Of a DNA stretch of 29,960 nt, positions 1 to 8,900 are shown piece by piece. The stretch comes from Mariaggregatimicrobium sp964498785. Lineage in GTDB: Bacteria; Zhuqueibacterota; Zhuqueibacteria; Thermofontimicrobiales; Thiofontviventaceae. The stretch covers positions 1 through 29,960 of the forward strand of contig CAZCJL010000084.1 in NCBI GenBank assembly GCA_964498785.1. Reading direction: 5' to 3'. Positions within the stretch are counted from its first letter, which is position 1. Every line of letters begins with the position of its first letter. The notes under the pieces are model-generated. The model did no database searches. It was not told the DNA's origin and saw nothing but the letters and a program-made list of their open reading frames with translations. The translations under genes were made by a program, and so were the position numbers.

Positions 1-226
1 TGAAATACGTGATTTCTTCACTGCCAATCACCAGTCCGTTTTGGGGATGAATTTCCACAGCGATGTTATAATCCGCACGGTTCTGCCAGTACTTTTCCCC
101 GGGGCGCCCGTCCGCAGATCGGGTGTTGTTCGTGTATGCTTGTTGCATATTGACGGGGATGTACAGTTCGGGTTCCTGTGCGTTTAAGAGAGAGAAAAAG
201 AATAGAGAGATGAGTAGAGTTTTCAT
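1..226 (-). CDS. M1-family metallopeptidase, N-terminal fragment (runs off the window)
   Basis: The reading frame begins at the ATG whose complement is 224-226 and is open to the window edge, giving about 75 residues. It starts with a clear signal peptide (MKTLLISLFFFSLLNAQ), so the product is exported. The mature start, NMQQAYTNNTRSADGRPG followed by EKYWQNRADYNIAVEIHP and a GSEEITY stretch, resembles the first beta-strands of the N-terminal domain of secreted M1 (aminopeptidase N-like) zinc peptidases common in Bacteroidota-type bacteria. The catalytic HEXXH region would lie outside the window, so activity cannot be judged. An AGG lies about 8 bases before the ATG as a weak ribosome binding site. 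The family call rests on remembered similarity of the N-terminus only; another secreted beta-rich protein remains possible. Confidence 0.68.
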   Translation of the reverse strand, partial: MKTLLISLFFFSLLNAQEPELYIPVNMQQAYTNNTRSADGRPGEKYWQNRADYNIAVEIHPQNGLVIGSEEITYF

Positions 227-401
227 GGTTTGCCTGTGATATTTTATTATTTCCAAATGGTAGGATTTAGGATTGCTTATTTAATGTCTTTTACCAACCC
301 ACTTGTGCACAAATAATGTCATTTTTATTGAACAGTCTAAATTCATAACTTATCATATAATAAAAGATTATACGAAAAATTTAACAAGATGATTTAGCCA
401 A

Positions 402-1001
402 TTATTGAGTTTTATAAAACTCTAATGTAAGTCCACCTAAATCGTTTAAAACATTAACACCATAAATAGTTTCTGAAAATAATTTGATAAAGAATTTATC
501 ACCCACTGAAATTTGAAAATTAAATTTCTCATAGACACCTCGTTCCTCAATTGAAGCTCCTTTTATTCCTTTAAATTGAATCGAATTTGCTTCCCATTGG
601 ATTAAAACTTTTCCACCCAAAATTGATGAAGGATTATAAGCGCTAACAGTAATTTTGAAATATGAAGGTTCTGTTGAAGTTGAATCTCCAACAATTGATT
701 TCAAGTAGATATTTTCCCTTTCGAGAATAGCATTATGAGCCTCTGCCTGTCTCAAAATATTTGTAAGTTTATTAGAATTATCTGTTCTAACAAGAATAAT
801 AACCAAGATGATTACAAATACTCCATACACAAAACCTATAGGACCAGATAATTTGAATAGTTTCGTCTGTATTGTTGAATTTGGATCTACAACTTTGTGC
901 GGATTAGTAAGCTTATAAAGAGACAAAACAATGGAATAAATTCCAGTTCCGGCTAAAAAAATGTACAATAACATAAACGCGCGTAAAGTGCTATTTTCCA
1001 T
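402..1001 (-). CDS. Hypothetical protein with two transmembrane helices and a soluble C-terminal domain
   Basis: This 199-residue protein is not recognised. Two hydrophobic helices are visible at about residues 8-28 and 52-71, joined by a polar loop. A short charged, heptad-like segment follows (about 76-102), then a roughly 95-residue hydrophilic, beta-rich C-terminal part ending LGGLTLEFYKTQ. The layout suggests an inner-membrane protein with a periplasmic or cytoplasmic C-terminal domain. The gene is AT-rich compared with the FemAB-like gene further right and stands alone: a 175-bp gap separates it from the peptidase gene to its left and a 580-bp hairpin-rich block lies behind its start. 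The ATG is preceded only by a weak GAGCAG, so translation may be inefficient or use an SD-independent start. It may be a recent, lineage-specific gene; no function is assigned. Confidence 0.6.
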   Translation of the reverse strand: MENSTLRAFMLLYIFLAGTGIYSIVLSLYKLTNPHKVVDPNSTIQTKLFKLSGPIGFVYGVFVIILVIILVRTDNSNKLTNILRQAEAHNAILERENIYLKSIVGDSTSTEPSYFKITVSAYNPSSILGGKVLIQWEANSIQFKGIKGASIEERGVYEKFNFQISVGDKFFIKLFSETIYGVNVLNDLGGLTLEFYKTQ

Positions 1002-1582
1002 AATTTCTGCTCGAATTTATTATCTACTTCATTTAATTTTAATCATACCTATTATTATATAATTGATTTCAATCGATTTTTGTGTATGCAAATATAAGAT
1101 AGCCATTAAATTAAATTTAAGAAACAATACATAAAATGTCAATATTAAATTTTGCGAAATGTTATTTTTATGAATAGCCACGCTTTTCAAAGCGTGGCTT
1201 CATGGCAGAAAAACCAAATCCCGGCAGGGACTGCTGAAAATATCCACCAATTCATTGGTGGGAAAATGGATCGCCACCAGAAAAAATCCCCGGATGGGAC
1301 GACTGAAATATTTTCCAAAGGTAATATATTTGCGGAAACCGCTGAAGCGGTTATCGTTTTTCTCGTCATTTTGATGAAACCACAATGAATTGTGGTGCTC
1401 GTTCAAGCAGGATTTTGGGGGGCTTTTTCGTGTTCGTTGGTCAAGGATTCAATTTGGGGAGTCGGAAAGACGGTTGCAAGGCAGCGAGATGCTGCACTCC
1501 CCATCTCAGGGAGTTGAATCTCCCGATTGAATATAATCTGGATAAGCTCAAAACCGCTAGATGTATCTTTTAACCTCCTGAT
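1002..1582. repeat. Gene-free block with a cluster of perfect hairpins
   Basis: No convincing gene lies here; the short open frames on both strands cover the same palindromes and have no ribosome binding site or recognisable product. Four perfect inverted repeats with tetraloops are visible. AGCCACGCTT/AAGCGTGGCT (1176-1199) and CCACCAA/TTGGTGG (1244-1261) have loop TTCA. AACCGC/GCGGTT (1337-1352) and ACCACAA/TTGTGGT (1379-1396) have loop TGAA, the reverse complement. Two smaller TCCC/GGGA hairpins (1219-1230, 1287-1299) sit inside a roughly 33-bp imperfect direct repeat beginning AAATCCC. A nested hairpin at 1456-1502 has outer GGGGAGT/ACTCCCC and inner GCAGC/GCTGC. The left part, 1002-1150, is plain AT-rich sequence. 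The block resembles a REP/BIME-like palindromic repeat or a structured RNA; which is not decided. Confidence 0.6.
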
Positions 1583-2704
1583 TTAATTCAAACGATATCC
1601 CTGGCTCGTCATTTCTGATGTACGATAGATTTCATATTTGGATAGATCTAACGGGTAATCCCAGCAGCTCATACGATGAAAAAGCTGTCCGCCAAATCCG
1701 GTCTTAAAACGATATAATCCGTACATCGGGTGGGCCGGATCAGGTTTTGGGGCAACGCCAAACATATCATATTTCGCACACCCGTGCTTCTTCGCCCGGC
1801 GGATGGCTTCCCATTGCAATGCGTACGTACCCATTAAATTCCGGTGTGTGGATGATGATGCTCCATACAAATACGTGGATCGCTCGCCGGAGAAAGCCAG
1901 AAACATTGCCGCAAGTGGCTGATCATCGATTTCTGCAATTAGCATTTCTGCTTCGGTGGGATCGGTGTTATTGTTATTCGCTTCAAACACAGCCCTGAAA
2001 TAAGCAATATCATGAAGGAATATCCTGTTTCGCTCACATGTTTGCTTATAAAGTTCGTACCAAATATCGAGCTCGCTAAACGACGCTCTCCTGACCTCAA
2101 CGCCTTTTCGCCTGGAAAGTCGAACATTATAGCGGGTTTTTGGTTTCATAGCTTTCAGGAGTTGCTGTTCATCCTTTTTCAGATCAATGAAAACAGTATC
2201 CGCCGGCAGGATATTCGTATTCGCTTTCTTTAAATTCCATTTTTGTGTATCAAAATTCAAGCGAATTTCCTGATTGATTTTTTTGGGTGGACCCAGCCAG
2301 TCGCCGCGATCATTAAAATAGGCGTCATCTTTTGCCCAGGGCGATTCCCATAACAGGTCATAACGAATCAGGATACAATTCGACGGCAGAAAGGATCGCA
2401 GAGATTCCGATAACTCCTCCAGAAATACGCCTTGTTTTTCCTCACTCGGTTTTAATGTGGGGCCATACGGCACATACCCGATTTGATAGTCATCGCCAAT
2501 TGATTGCAGAAGGATTAATACATCATCCACAATAATTTTTTCATCCTCCCGGGCTGCATAGATGTCTGATGCCCGGGCCTTTATGTCGAATGCTTTTGAA
2601 CCAATCCCATGATACCGCTTCACATCAGACCAGAAGGACGTCTGCTGCAAAATTGACGTCTCATGTATTTGCTGAATGACTTTATTTTGAACCTGAACAT
2701 TCAT
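1583..2704 (-). CDS. FemAB/FemX-like peptidoglycan bridge aminoacyltransferase
   Basis: This 373-residue protein has no signal peptide and is predicted cytoplasmic. It shows the two-domain GNAT-like arrangement of the FemABX family, which transfers amino acids from aminoacyl-tRNA to peptidoglycan precursors. The central motif KPKTRYNVRLSRRKGVEV (about 188-205) matches the conserved Fem basic segment. The second domain carries YLYGASSSTHRNLMG and then YALQWEAIRRAKKHGC followed by KYDMFG, the usual family landmarks. Length fits the family (about 330-420). In Gram-negative FCB bacteria such proteins are common, but their acceptor is often unknown, so the exact substrate is not assigned; a related GNAT role in capsule or lipid modification is an alternative. 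The gene is monocistronic, flanked by the hairpin block downstream and a 367-bp gap upstream. An AGG about 10 bases before the ATG supports this start. Confidence 0.85.
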   Translation of the reverse strand: MNVQVQNKVIQQIHETSILQQTSFWSDVKRYHGIGSKAFDIKARASDIYAAREDEKIIVDDVLILLQSIGDDYQIGYVPYGPTLKPSEEKQGVFLEELSESLRSFLPSNCILIRYDLLWESPWAKDDAYFNDRGDWLGPPKKINQEIRLNFDTQKWNLKKANTNILPADTVFIDLKKDEQQLLKAMKPKTRYNVRLSRRKGVEVRRASFSELDIWYELYKQTCERNRIFLHDIAYFRAVFEANNNNTDPTEAEMLIAEIDDQPLAAMFLAFSGERSTYLYGASSSTHRNLMGTYALQWEAIRRAKKHGCAKYDMFGVAPKPDPAHPMYGLYRFKTGFGGQLFHRMSCWDYPLDLSKYEIYRTSEMTSQGYRLN

Positions 2705-2941
2705 TCGGAATAGCCTGTTGAAATTTTTGCGGGATTGATTAAATATATGAATTCAAAAAGTAATATTCAAGGTTTTTATTGATTTGAAGTGAATTGTGAA
2801 TATAAACATCAAGAGATGAGTCGATATCATTTACATCATCGTTACGAGAAATATATTTCCCAAATTGGGTATTAAAATTAATAACAATCAATAAAAGACG
2901 GTTTATCGACCTCTGAGTTTTGTGCAACCTCAGAGGTCGGT
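2705..2941. other. Intergenic spacer ending in a strong 11-bp hairpin
   Basis: From 2705 to about 2900 the sequence is AT-rich and holds nothing recognisable beyond the presumed promoter of the FemAB-like gene. A perfect 11-bp inverted repeat CGACCTCTGAG/CTCAGAGGTCG (2907-2917 and 2929-2939), loop 11 bases, then stands between the FemAB-like gene and the DUF2207 operon. On the minus strand it lies downstream of the DUF2207 gene and the relic tail, so it may terminate that transcript, although no clean T-run follows. It may also be a dispersed repeat. Confidence 0.5.
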
Positions 2942-2946
2942 GATTA

Positions 2947-3071
2947 TTACTGCTGCAATATCATCTTCCGGGTTGCGGAAAATCCATCTGCCGCAAGGCG
3001 GTAAAGATATAATCCGCCTGGCTGATTGTGCGCATCCCGGTTCACCAGGATATTTTTGTCCTGAATTTGGC
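2947..3071 (-). pseudogene. Orphan C-terminal sorting-tail relic of a lost secreted protein
   Basis: Directly behind the DUF2207 stop codon, in a different minus-strand frame, the sequence reads QIQDKNILVNRDAHNQPGG, then LYLYRLAADGFSATRKMILQQ and a stop. This has the shape of the last strands of a type IX secretion (Por) C-terminal tail, in which a GLYLYRL-type strand is followed by a short turn and a basic TRKMxLxK end. It is comparable to the SGIYFYILKAGDF tail of the beta-helix protein in this window. The rest of such a gene is absent: the frame upstream runs through the glycine-repeat codons of DUF2207. The most economical reading is the 3' remnant of a secreted-protein gene left after a deletion that brought the DUF2207 gene next to it. 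A frameshifted extension of DUF2207 is less likely. Confidence 0.5.
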
Positions 3072-4985
3072 TTACCAGCCGCCGCCACCGCCTCCTCCTC
3101 CGCCTCCGCCGGATGATCCGCCGCCGCCACTGCCAGAACTGGAACCAGGCGAGGTGGATGATGATGAAATCGCTCCTGACAGTGAAGCGCCAATACTTGA
3201 GGCAAAATCGGAACTGCTTATTAAGTCCCAGGATCTGCCTATGTACCATGAGGGTGAATAGCTGTCTGATTGTCCGGCAGCATTTAATATTTCATTAAAT
3301 TGTTCACACCATTCATTTTCCACATCAAGCGCCAACGCATACGGCAGGTATTTTTCGAAAAGCGCAGGTGTCATTTCTGGCGCGTACAGCATGTTTAATC
3401 GCTGTTTTTCTGCTGTCTCAAGATACATTTTAAAGCCTTCAATGTGATCCATGACCCGCCGGCCAAGGATTGTCGGGGCTTTTAAAAGATTATAGAACAG
3501 CAGGTCCAATATAAAAACAGTTATAATACAAACTAATGTCAGCATGGAGGTCATCACACCGTAAATGAACAGCCCGACAAAAGCAAATGCCACAAATGGC
3601 AGCGAAAACAACGTTAATCCGAGCACGCTGGCTCTAGTAATAAGATTTACCCCTCGCTTGTGTATTGCAGCGCGCCAGGCTTTCACAACGGAAAATACAA
3701 GAACTGATGTGCCAACAGTCCAGAGAGCAATCCAAAACGTAATGACCGCGATTGAATCTGCCTGAGGGGACGCAAGTACCACTGCAACCAACGTTAATAT
3801 TGTAATCAAAATGCCGGGGGTGAAATAGGCGCGATTTCGCCTGAAATGAAGTTTCTCGAATTCTTTTTCCAGTTCATACTTTAGCGATGATATTGCATTT
3901 TGAAATATCGTATGATTTCTCTGTTTTAACGCAATCCGGTCGCCCGTTACAAACAGCTTATTCGCGATTTTCCTTTCTCCGGAGGATAAATCGGCTGTAC
4001 TTTTTTTGACCCGTGTCAGCGTGTATTCACCCTTTTTTTCGGTAATCGTCAGGTATTTTTTGATCGCCATGTTTACGATCGCCGCGGTAAAAACCCGATC
4101 GCTGTATCCCATCCGCATGACATAGTGTGTCGCGGCTGGTGAAAAACCGGCAGGAGGTTCAAACCGCGGAATAATTGTGCTCTTTGGCGGGTCTTTGCCA
4201 ACTTTAGACCAGACGACCAGGAAATATATCAGCAATGTGATGAGGCCCAAAAAGCCAGCGATGGTATTTCTGTTATCCGAAAAAAGATAGCCCAGTTTCT
4301 CCTCTGCTGTCGGCTCCTGAATGACGCCCTTTTGCCAGGAAACCGCTATTGTAAAACCTTCGCGGGGATTCAAATAGTCTGTCGTTGAAAACTTTACATT
4401 CCCGTTCTCGTCGGTACTGATGGTATAATTTTGTCCCTGATGTCCGGCGTATCCGGTGTACGCAATTTTATTAATAATATTTGCTTCCGAAGGCAGTTCG
4501 ATCACAGCTTCCGCATATTCGACAACAAAATCCCAGTCATTGCCGGTAACGTTCCAGTACAATTCATCAAAGTCTTTGAAAAATCCAAGTTGTCGATCTG
4601 TCAAATACGTGAGTGTGTATGTATATTCGCCCGGATCGAGGTAGACATTTTCACTGCCAATGTAAATTTTAACGCCGTTTCCCTCGCCTTGCGTGTGGTA
4701 TGGCTCCGGGTCGCCATTTTTCAGTACTTTTAGAATTTCAAATTGTACCTGAACTGTATTTCCAAACCGGTCTTTGTATTTTGTGGGAAAGGTTCGGTAA
4801 ATTCCCCGTTGAATCTTTTGTGACGCACTGATGACTTTAATTGTTTCTGTAATCCGTAACGTCCGATCTTTATGGACAGAAATGTAGCTTGAATACGAAA
4901 GAATACGTTCTGTATCGTTTGCGAATAACAGAGAATTCAATGCAAAGAGGAATAAGCAAATAGCAATGTGTCGGGTTATTTTCAT
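3072..4985 (-). CDS. DUF2207 domain membrane protein with glycine-rich tail
   Basis: This 637-residue protein starts with a signal peptide (cleavage near 22, after LLFAN). Residues about 25-220 form an extracytoplasmic beta-rich DUF2207 domain, recognisable from RTLRITETIKVIS, GIYRTFPTKYKD and ELYWNVTGNDWDF. A membrane helix follows at about 241-260, then a cytoplasmic KVGKDPP.STIIPRFEPPAGFSPA segment typical of the family. Further helices lie at about 387-405, 411-435, 451-476 and 480-501. A soluble C-terminal part ends in a serine- and glycine-rich tail with a run of eleven glycines and a final Trp, a known ending in DUF2207 proteins. Function is not established; these proteins usually pair with LemA, as here, 12 bp upstream in the same operon, suggesting envelope or stress roles. 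The start is supported by the signal peptide. Confidence 0.88.
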   Translation of the reverse strand: MKITRHIAICLFLFALNSLLFANDTERILSYSSYISVHKDRTLRITETIKVISASQKIQRGIYRTFPTKYKDRFGNTVQVQFEILKVLKNGDPEPYHTQGEGNGVKIYIGSENVYLDPGEYTYTLTYLTDRQLGFFKDFDELYWNVTGNDWDFVVEYAEAVIELPSEANIINKIAYTGYAGHQGQNYTISTDENGNVKFSTTDYLNPREGFTIAVSWQKGVIQEPTAEEKLGYLFSDNRNTIAGFLGLITLLIYFLVVWSKVGKDPPKSTIIPRFEPPAGFSPAATHYVMRMGYSDRVFTAAIVNMAIKKYLTITEKKGEYTLTRVKKSTADLSSGERKIANKLFVTGDRIALKQRNHTIFQNAISSLKYELEKEFEKLHFRRNRAYFTPGILITILTLVAVVLASPQADSIAVITFWIALWTVGTSVLVFSVVKAWRAAIHKRGVNLITRASVLGLTLFSLPFVAFAFVGLFIYGVMTSMLTLVCIITVFILDLLFYNLLKAPTILGRRVMDHIEGFKMYLETAEKQRLNMLYAPEMTPALFEKYLPYALALDVENEWCEQFNEILNAAGQSDSYSPSWYIGRSWDLISSSDFASSIGASLSGAISSSSTSPGSSSGSGGGGSSGGGGGGGGGGGW

Positions 4986-4997
4986 TATGTCTCCACA

Positions 4998-5552
4998 TTA
5001 AAATGACACTTTGGGCACAGCCCGGTCTGCTTCATCATCAATCTCGAAATAATTTGCCGGATTGAACTGAAACATTTTCGCGACATAGCTGCTGGGGAAC
5101 GATTCGATCATTATATTGAGATTTCGTACAGTACCGTTGTAATAGCGCCGCGCTAACTGGAGTTGTTCTTCCACTTCTTTCAATTGGTTTTGTAAGTCCA
5201 GAAAATTTTGATTTGCTTTAAGATCAGGATAATTCTCAGCAACCGCAAACAGGTTTCCCAGGGATCGGGAAAGTTTATTTTCAACCTGGGATTTTTCCGT
5301 TACATCACTGGCTTGCACACTTTCGGAACGTAATTTAGTGAGTTCGGTCATCAGTGTCTTCTCATGTTTCATGTATCCCTTTACGGTCTCAATGAGATTG
5401 GGAACTAAATTTGCCCGCCGTTTCAGTTGCACATCGATCCCGCTCCAGCCCTCGGCGACTAGATTTTTATTACGCACCAGTTTATTGTAAATGACAATTA
5501 ACCATACTCCCGTCAAGAAAACAATGGCGAATATCAGATAAATAAGTAACAT
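4998..5552 (-). CDS. lemA: LemA family protein
   Basis: This 184-residue protein has one N-terminal membrane helix (about residues 2-22) followed by a long, mostly helical domain. It shows the LemA hallmarks: YNKLVRNKNLVAEGWSGIDV, then QLKRRANLVPNLIETVKGY, a central ENYPDLKANQNF and the C-terminal RYYNGTVRNLNIMIESFPS. The length matches the family (about 180-200). LemA proteins are anchored membrane proteins of unclear biochemical role, often encoded with a TPM or DUF2207 protein. Here the DUF2207 gene starts 12 bp downstream, so the two form an operon. GGAGGACGAAGCA precedes the ATG, a good ribosome binding site. The gene is complete and ordinary for the family. Confidence 0.93.
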   Translation of the reverse strand: MLLIYLIFAIVFLTGVWLIVIYNKLVRNKNLVAEGWSGIDVQLKRRANLVPNLIETVKGYMKHEKTLMTELTKLRSESVQASDVTEKSQVENKLSRSLGNLFAVAENYPDLKANQNFLDLQNQLKEVEEQLQLARRYYNGTVRNLNIMIESFPSSYVAKMFQFNPANYFEIDDEADRAVPKVSF

Positions 5553-5927
5553 TGCTTCGTCCTCCGGCTAATTGTAAGGAACTCGCTGTTGAACATGGAT
5601 TGTGCGGATAACAACTTTCAGAAAATACTTGTAATATCGTTAATTCTTGATCTGAAATTCAAAACCCAAATTCATCTTAGCTGAATTTTCGCTTAAGTTA
5701 CACTTATTTTTTGAAATTAGCAAGTGAAAAAGGGAAAGTATTATATTTCATCTAAAAATCAATATTCAAGGCTTAGCTGCATTTTTATCGATTTACAATA
5801 AAAAGAAAATGGGAAGCGTTTTGAGAAATGCCGGTGGTAGACGACGATTTTTCAAAAAATAGCTTCCCAAATGATTTATAATGAAGTCAGTTATTAATAT
5901 ATAAATTTTTAGCTGAAAAACTTGATT
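5553..5927. other. Intergenic region with a long imperfect hairpin
   Basis: This 375-bp AT-rich gap separates the lemA start from the stop of the large beta-helix gene; both genes are on the minus strand. It should hold the lemA promoter, but no convincing -35/-10 pair was seen. The main structure is a long inverted repeat at 5810-5869. It has outer arms TGGGAAGC/GCTTCCCA (8 bp, perfect) and inner arms TTTTGAGAAAT (5819-5829) and ATTTTTCAAAA (5847-5857) with one mismatch. It lies about 60 bp behind the beta-helix stop, so a role in ending or protecting that mRNA is plausible. Confidence 0.4.
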
Positions 5928-8900
5928 CTACTTAATCAACGTTAATTTCTTTATCGCTCTGAAATCGCCAGCTTTCAATATATAAAAATATATTCCGGAG
6001 GATATCGGTGTCCCGTTTTCGTCGATTGCATCGAATTTAACCCGATGGCTACCGGCCATTTTTCTGCCGTTCACCAATGTTTTTACTTTCTGACCGTTCG
6101 CGTTGTATACTTCAATGATAACGTCGCAGGATTTTGGGAGATCATAGCTTATGGATGTCGTCGGATTAAACGGATTTGGATAATTCTGATGCAACCTGAA
6201 AACTGTGGGCAAAGTTTTGTCAGTTCCCTCTACATGCGTTGGATACGTGATGTTAATTATGATTGTATCGGTTGCGGTAGCAAAGCTGTCATCCATCGCA
6301 GATATACTGAAATGAACCTGTCCTTTGTAATTCATAGATTTCAGTGATAAAATGCCAGTTCCTTCGTCGAAATTCCAGAACAGCGAATCGTCTGTGACCG
6401 GCTGATCATATATTGCATCGAAATCGAACTGTAATAAAGAGTCAGGCGTTTCGATATCCGATGTAAAATTCCAGAGCTCTAGCACGACGGTGGAATCGCT
6501 TTTAATATTTAATGAATCGGGTAACTCATTAATAGCAGGGGCATCATTTACTGATTTTACGTGTACCACGAAATTCGCTCTGTTCGTTAAGCCACTGCTA
6601 TCAGCAACAGTTAAATTTAGTGTGTCACGACCAAACCAATTGCTAATTTTAGTTTTGAAATGACAACTATCCTTTGTCGTGGCAACTGTAACAAATTCCC
6701 CTGAATTCAAATTAACTGATAACGTGCTATCAGGCCAGCGATTGTCCTCAATATATCCGAACCAGAAATCGATGGGCATCTTTAAGGAATCATCTTCGTT
6801 AAATGTAATTTCAGGGAGTGTTGAAATCGAAGGCGCAATAGTATCTGTATTAATTGTGAACTGCCATGTTTGCAAACACCATTTTTGCATACCCCAGGGA
6901 TTTTGGGTAAGAACTTTCCAGTAGTAGGTTGACAAATCTTGTAACGAATCTCTCACCATATAGCTGTTTGTTTCAATATCTTCGATAAGTACGGTGTTAG
7001 AATCAGCGAATGTACTGGCTGGCGAATAAAGTAAAACAAATTTTAACGGTTCATTCCCGGCTGTTGCAGGAAGCTGCCATTTAAATTCAGTCCAGAGAGT
7101 AGAAATTGTTGTATCATTTTCAGGAGAAGAAAGCGCAAAATCTGAAATTGACTGATGATAATAGAGTGCGCCCATATCGGCACGGGTTCCATCCGTATCT
7201 GCCGTGCTATCCGGATGCCCGGTATCGATACAGGGGGAGAGGTAGGTAAGACTGAAATCGTGGGTTTGAGCATTGCTGAACTGTGGTGCCTCGGAAATAT
7301 TACCCTCGCCCGCTATTTCGAAAGGTAAATCACTATAACAAATCATCGCCTGCCCGCCATCTGTTTGCTGAATATGATTGGCATTACTGTTCCAGATGAT
7401 TGAGTTTGATATTAATAATTTTGCAGAATCTGAAGCCAGGATATCATACTCGCTATTTTCCCAGAATGTATTTTGATCGAAACGAATATTATCCGCGTAA
7501 CTCGGATTTTCACCCCATGCTTCAGTTGCGCTCAATCCCCTGGTATTATCAGCGATAATATTATTTTTAATGGTTGGATTTGTGAATGCTTTACGATAGG
7601 CATTAAATGGGATTCCCTGTTCCCAATCACCTCCTGCATAACATTTTATACCGAACCCCGTGTTATTCACAATGAAGTTGCTTTCAATATCTGGAGATGC
7701 AGTGGCGCTCTTCAATCTGGAAACATAACCTGAAGGAACCCATCCATCCGCTAATACATAAATGCCGCCTTCTGTATTGTCAGTTATCGTATTGCCGGTA
7801 ATGAGCGGACTCGCTTCTCCGCCTGTATCAAAACAAAATGCGGCACAATAAATGCCCCACTGTCCGTTATTGCTTACAGTACTGTTTTTCAGTTCTCCCC
7901 CTATGTAACGCTCGTTTCCGTCCCAGTGAATTCCGTGGTCACTATTATGACGAATAGTACTATTTTCAATTGAGACATTACTATGTTTTACGGTTATTCC
8001 GGTTTTCGCGTATTCAATAATACAATATCTCAAAATGGCCGTTCCGTCTGCATTGCTATTTGTGCTCTGAGAGTTGTTAGTATTTTCCCCGGATAGATTT
8101 TTTCGTGGAAATTCTGTTGGGGAGGTGTTATCATTCTCTGTGTTCAATATTTGTGTCATCTCATCATTATCCAAATCGGGAGAGAGTGATTTTGTATTCA
8201 TGGAAGAATTAGTTGAGGAAACCAGCCTTAAATCGATTCCATCCCACATTCCCGGTGATTTTTCACCTGTTACGGTAAATAGAATTGAATCGTTTTCAGT
8301 ACCAACTGCGACAAATGTTCCTTCAGCAACGATTTCTGCTGAGGGACCAGCCAGATTTGTGTCCACCTTAACGATCACACCTGGTTCAATTTTTAACAGC
8401 GAACCGGATGGGATCAGAATATCGCCGCCCAGTATGATTGGCGAGTTGCTACGTGACCAGGTCCCCCAAACTTCGCCGCTCCAATAACCAGCCCGACCTT
8501 TCAAATGAATAGTCAAACTATCTGCGCCCGGAATATCGGGAGAGGTCAAAATGATTTTTTCCGTAATTTGTCCTGTGGTATTTGGTTTAAATGTTAATTT
8601 AATATTTTTTTCTGATAATGGATAAACAGTGTCCGGAAGAGCAAGAGCCGCAATGAAATTTGTCGGATCAGAAAATGTGTAAGAGGTGATTGTAAAAGGT
8701 GTCGTTCGCGCGTTCAGGATATGAACAGAGTCAACTTTTGCCTGCCCCTTGCCGGCTAATCCATAATTTAATGTGTCCGGGTAAATATAAATGCCTGATC
8801 CACCGAAAGCGCCCATATCATTTCGGGAGCCATCTTCATCATTGTAAATGGAAGCGGAATTACCGGCATTAATACAGGGAGAATTGGTCTGAAGTTGAAA

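Noticed and set aside
1176..1502. CRISPR array
   Set aside because: The hairpins differ in sequence and spacing; there are no identical repeats, regular spacers or cas genes.
1152..1573. Small frames on both strands across the hairpin block
   Set aside because: Their sequence is dictated by the palindromes; none has a ribosome binding site or a recognisable product.
3028..3261. Plus-strand frame with a long proline run
   Set aside because: It is the antisense of the glycine codons at the DUF2207 C-terminus; no ribosome binding site and no family.
8074..8487. 137-codon plus-strand frame inside the beta-helix gene
   Set aside because: Antisense of the Asn/Ser/Thr-rich part of the beta-helix protein, with no features of its own.
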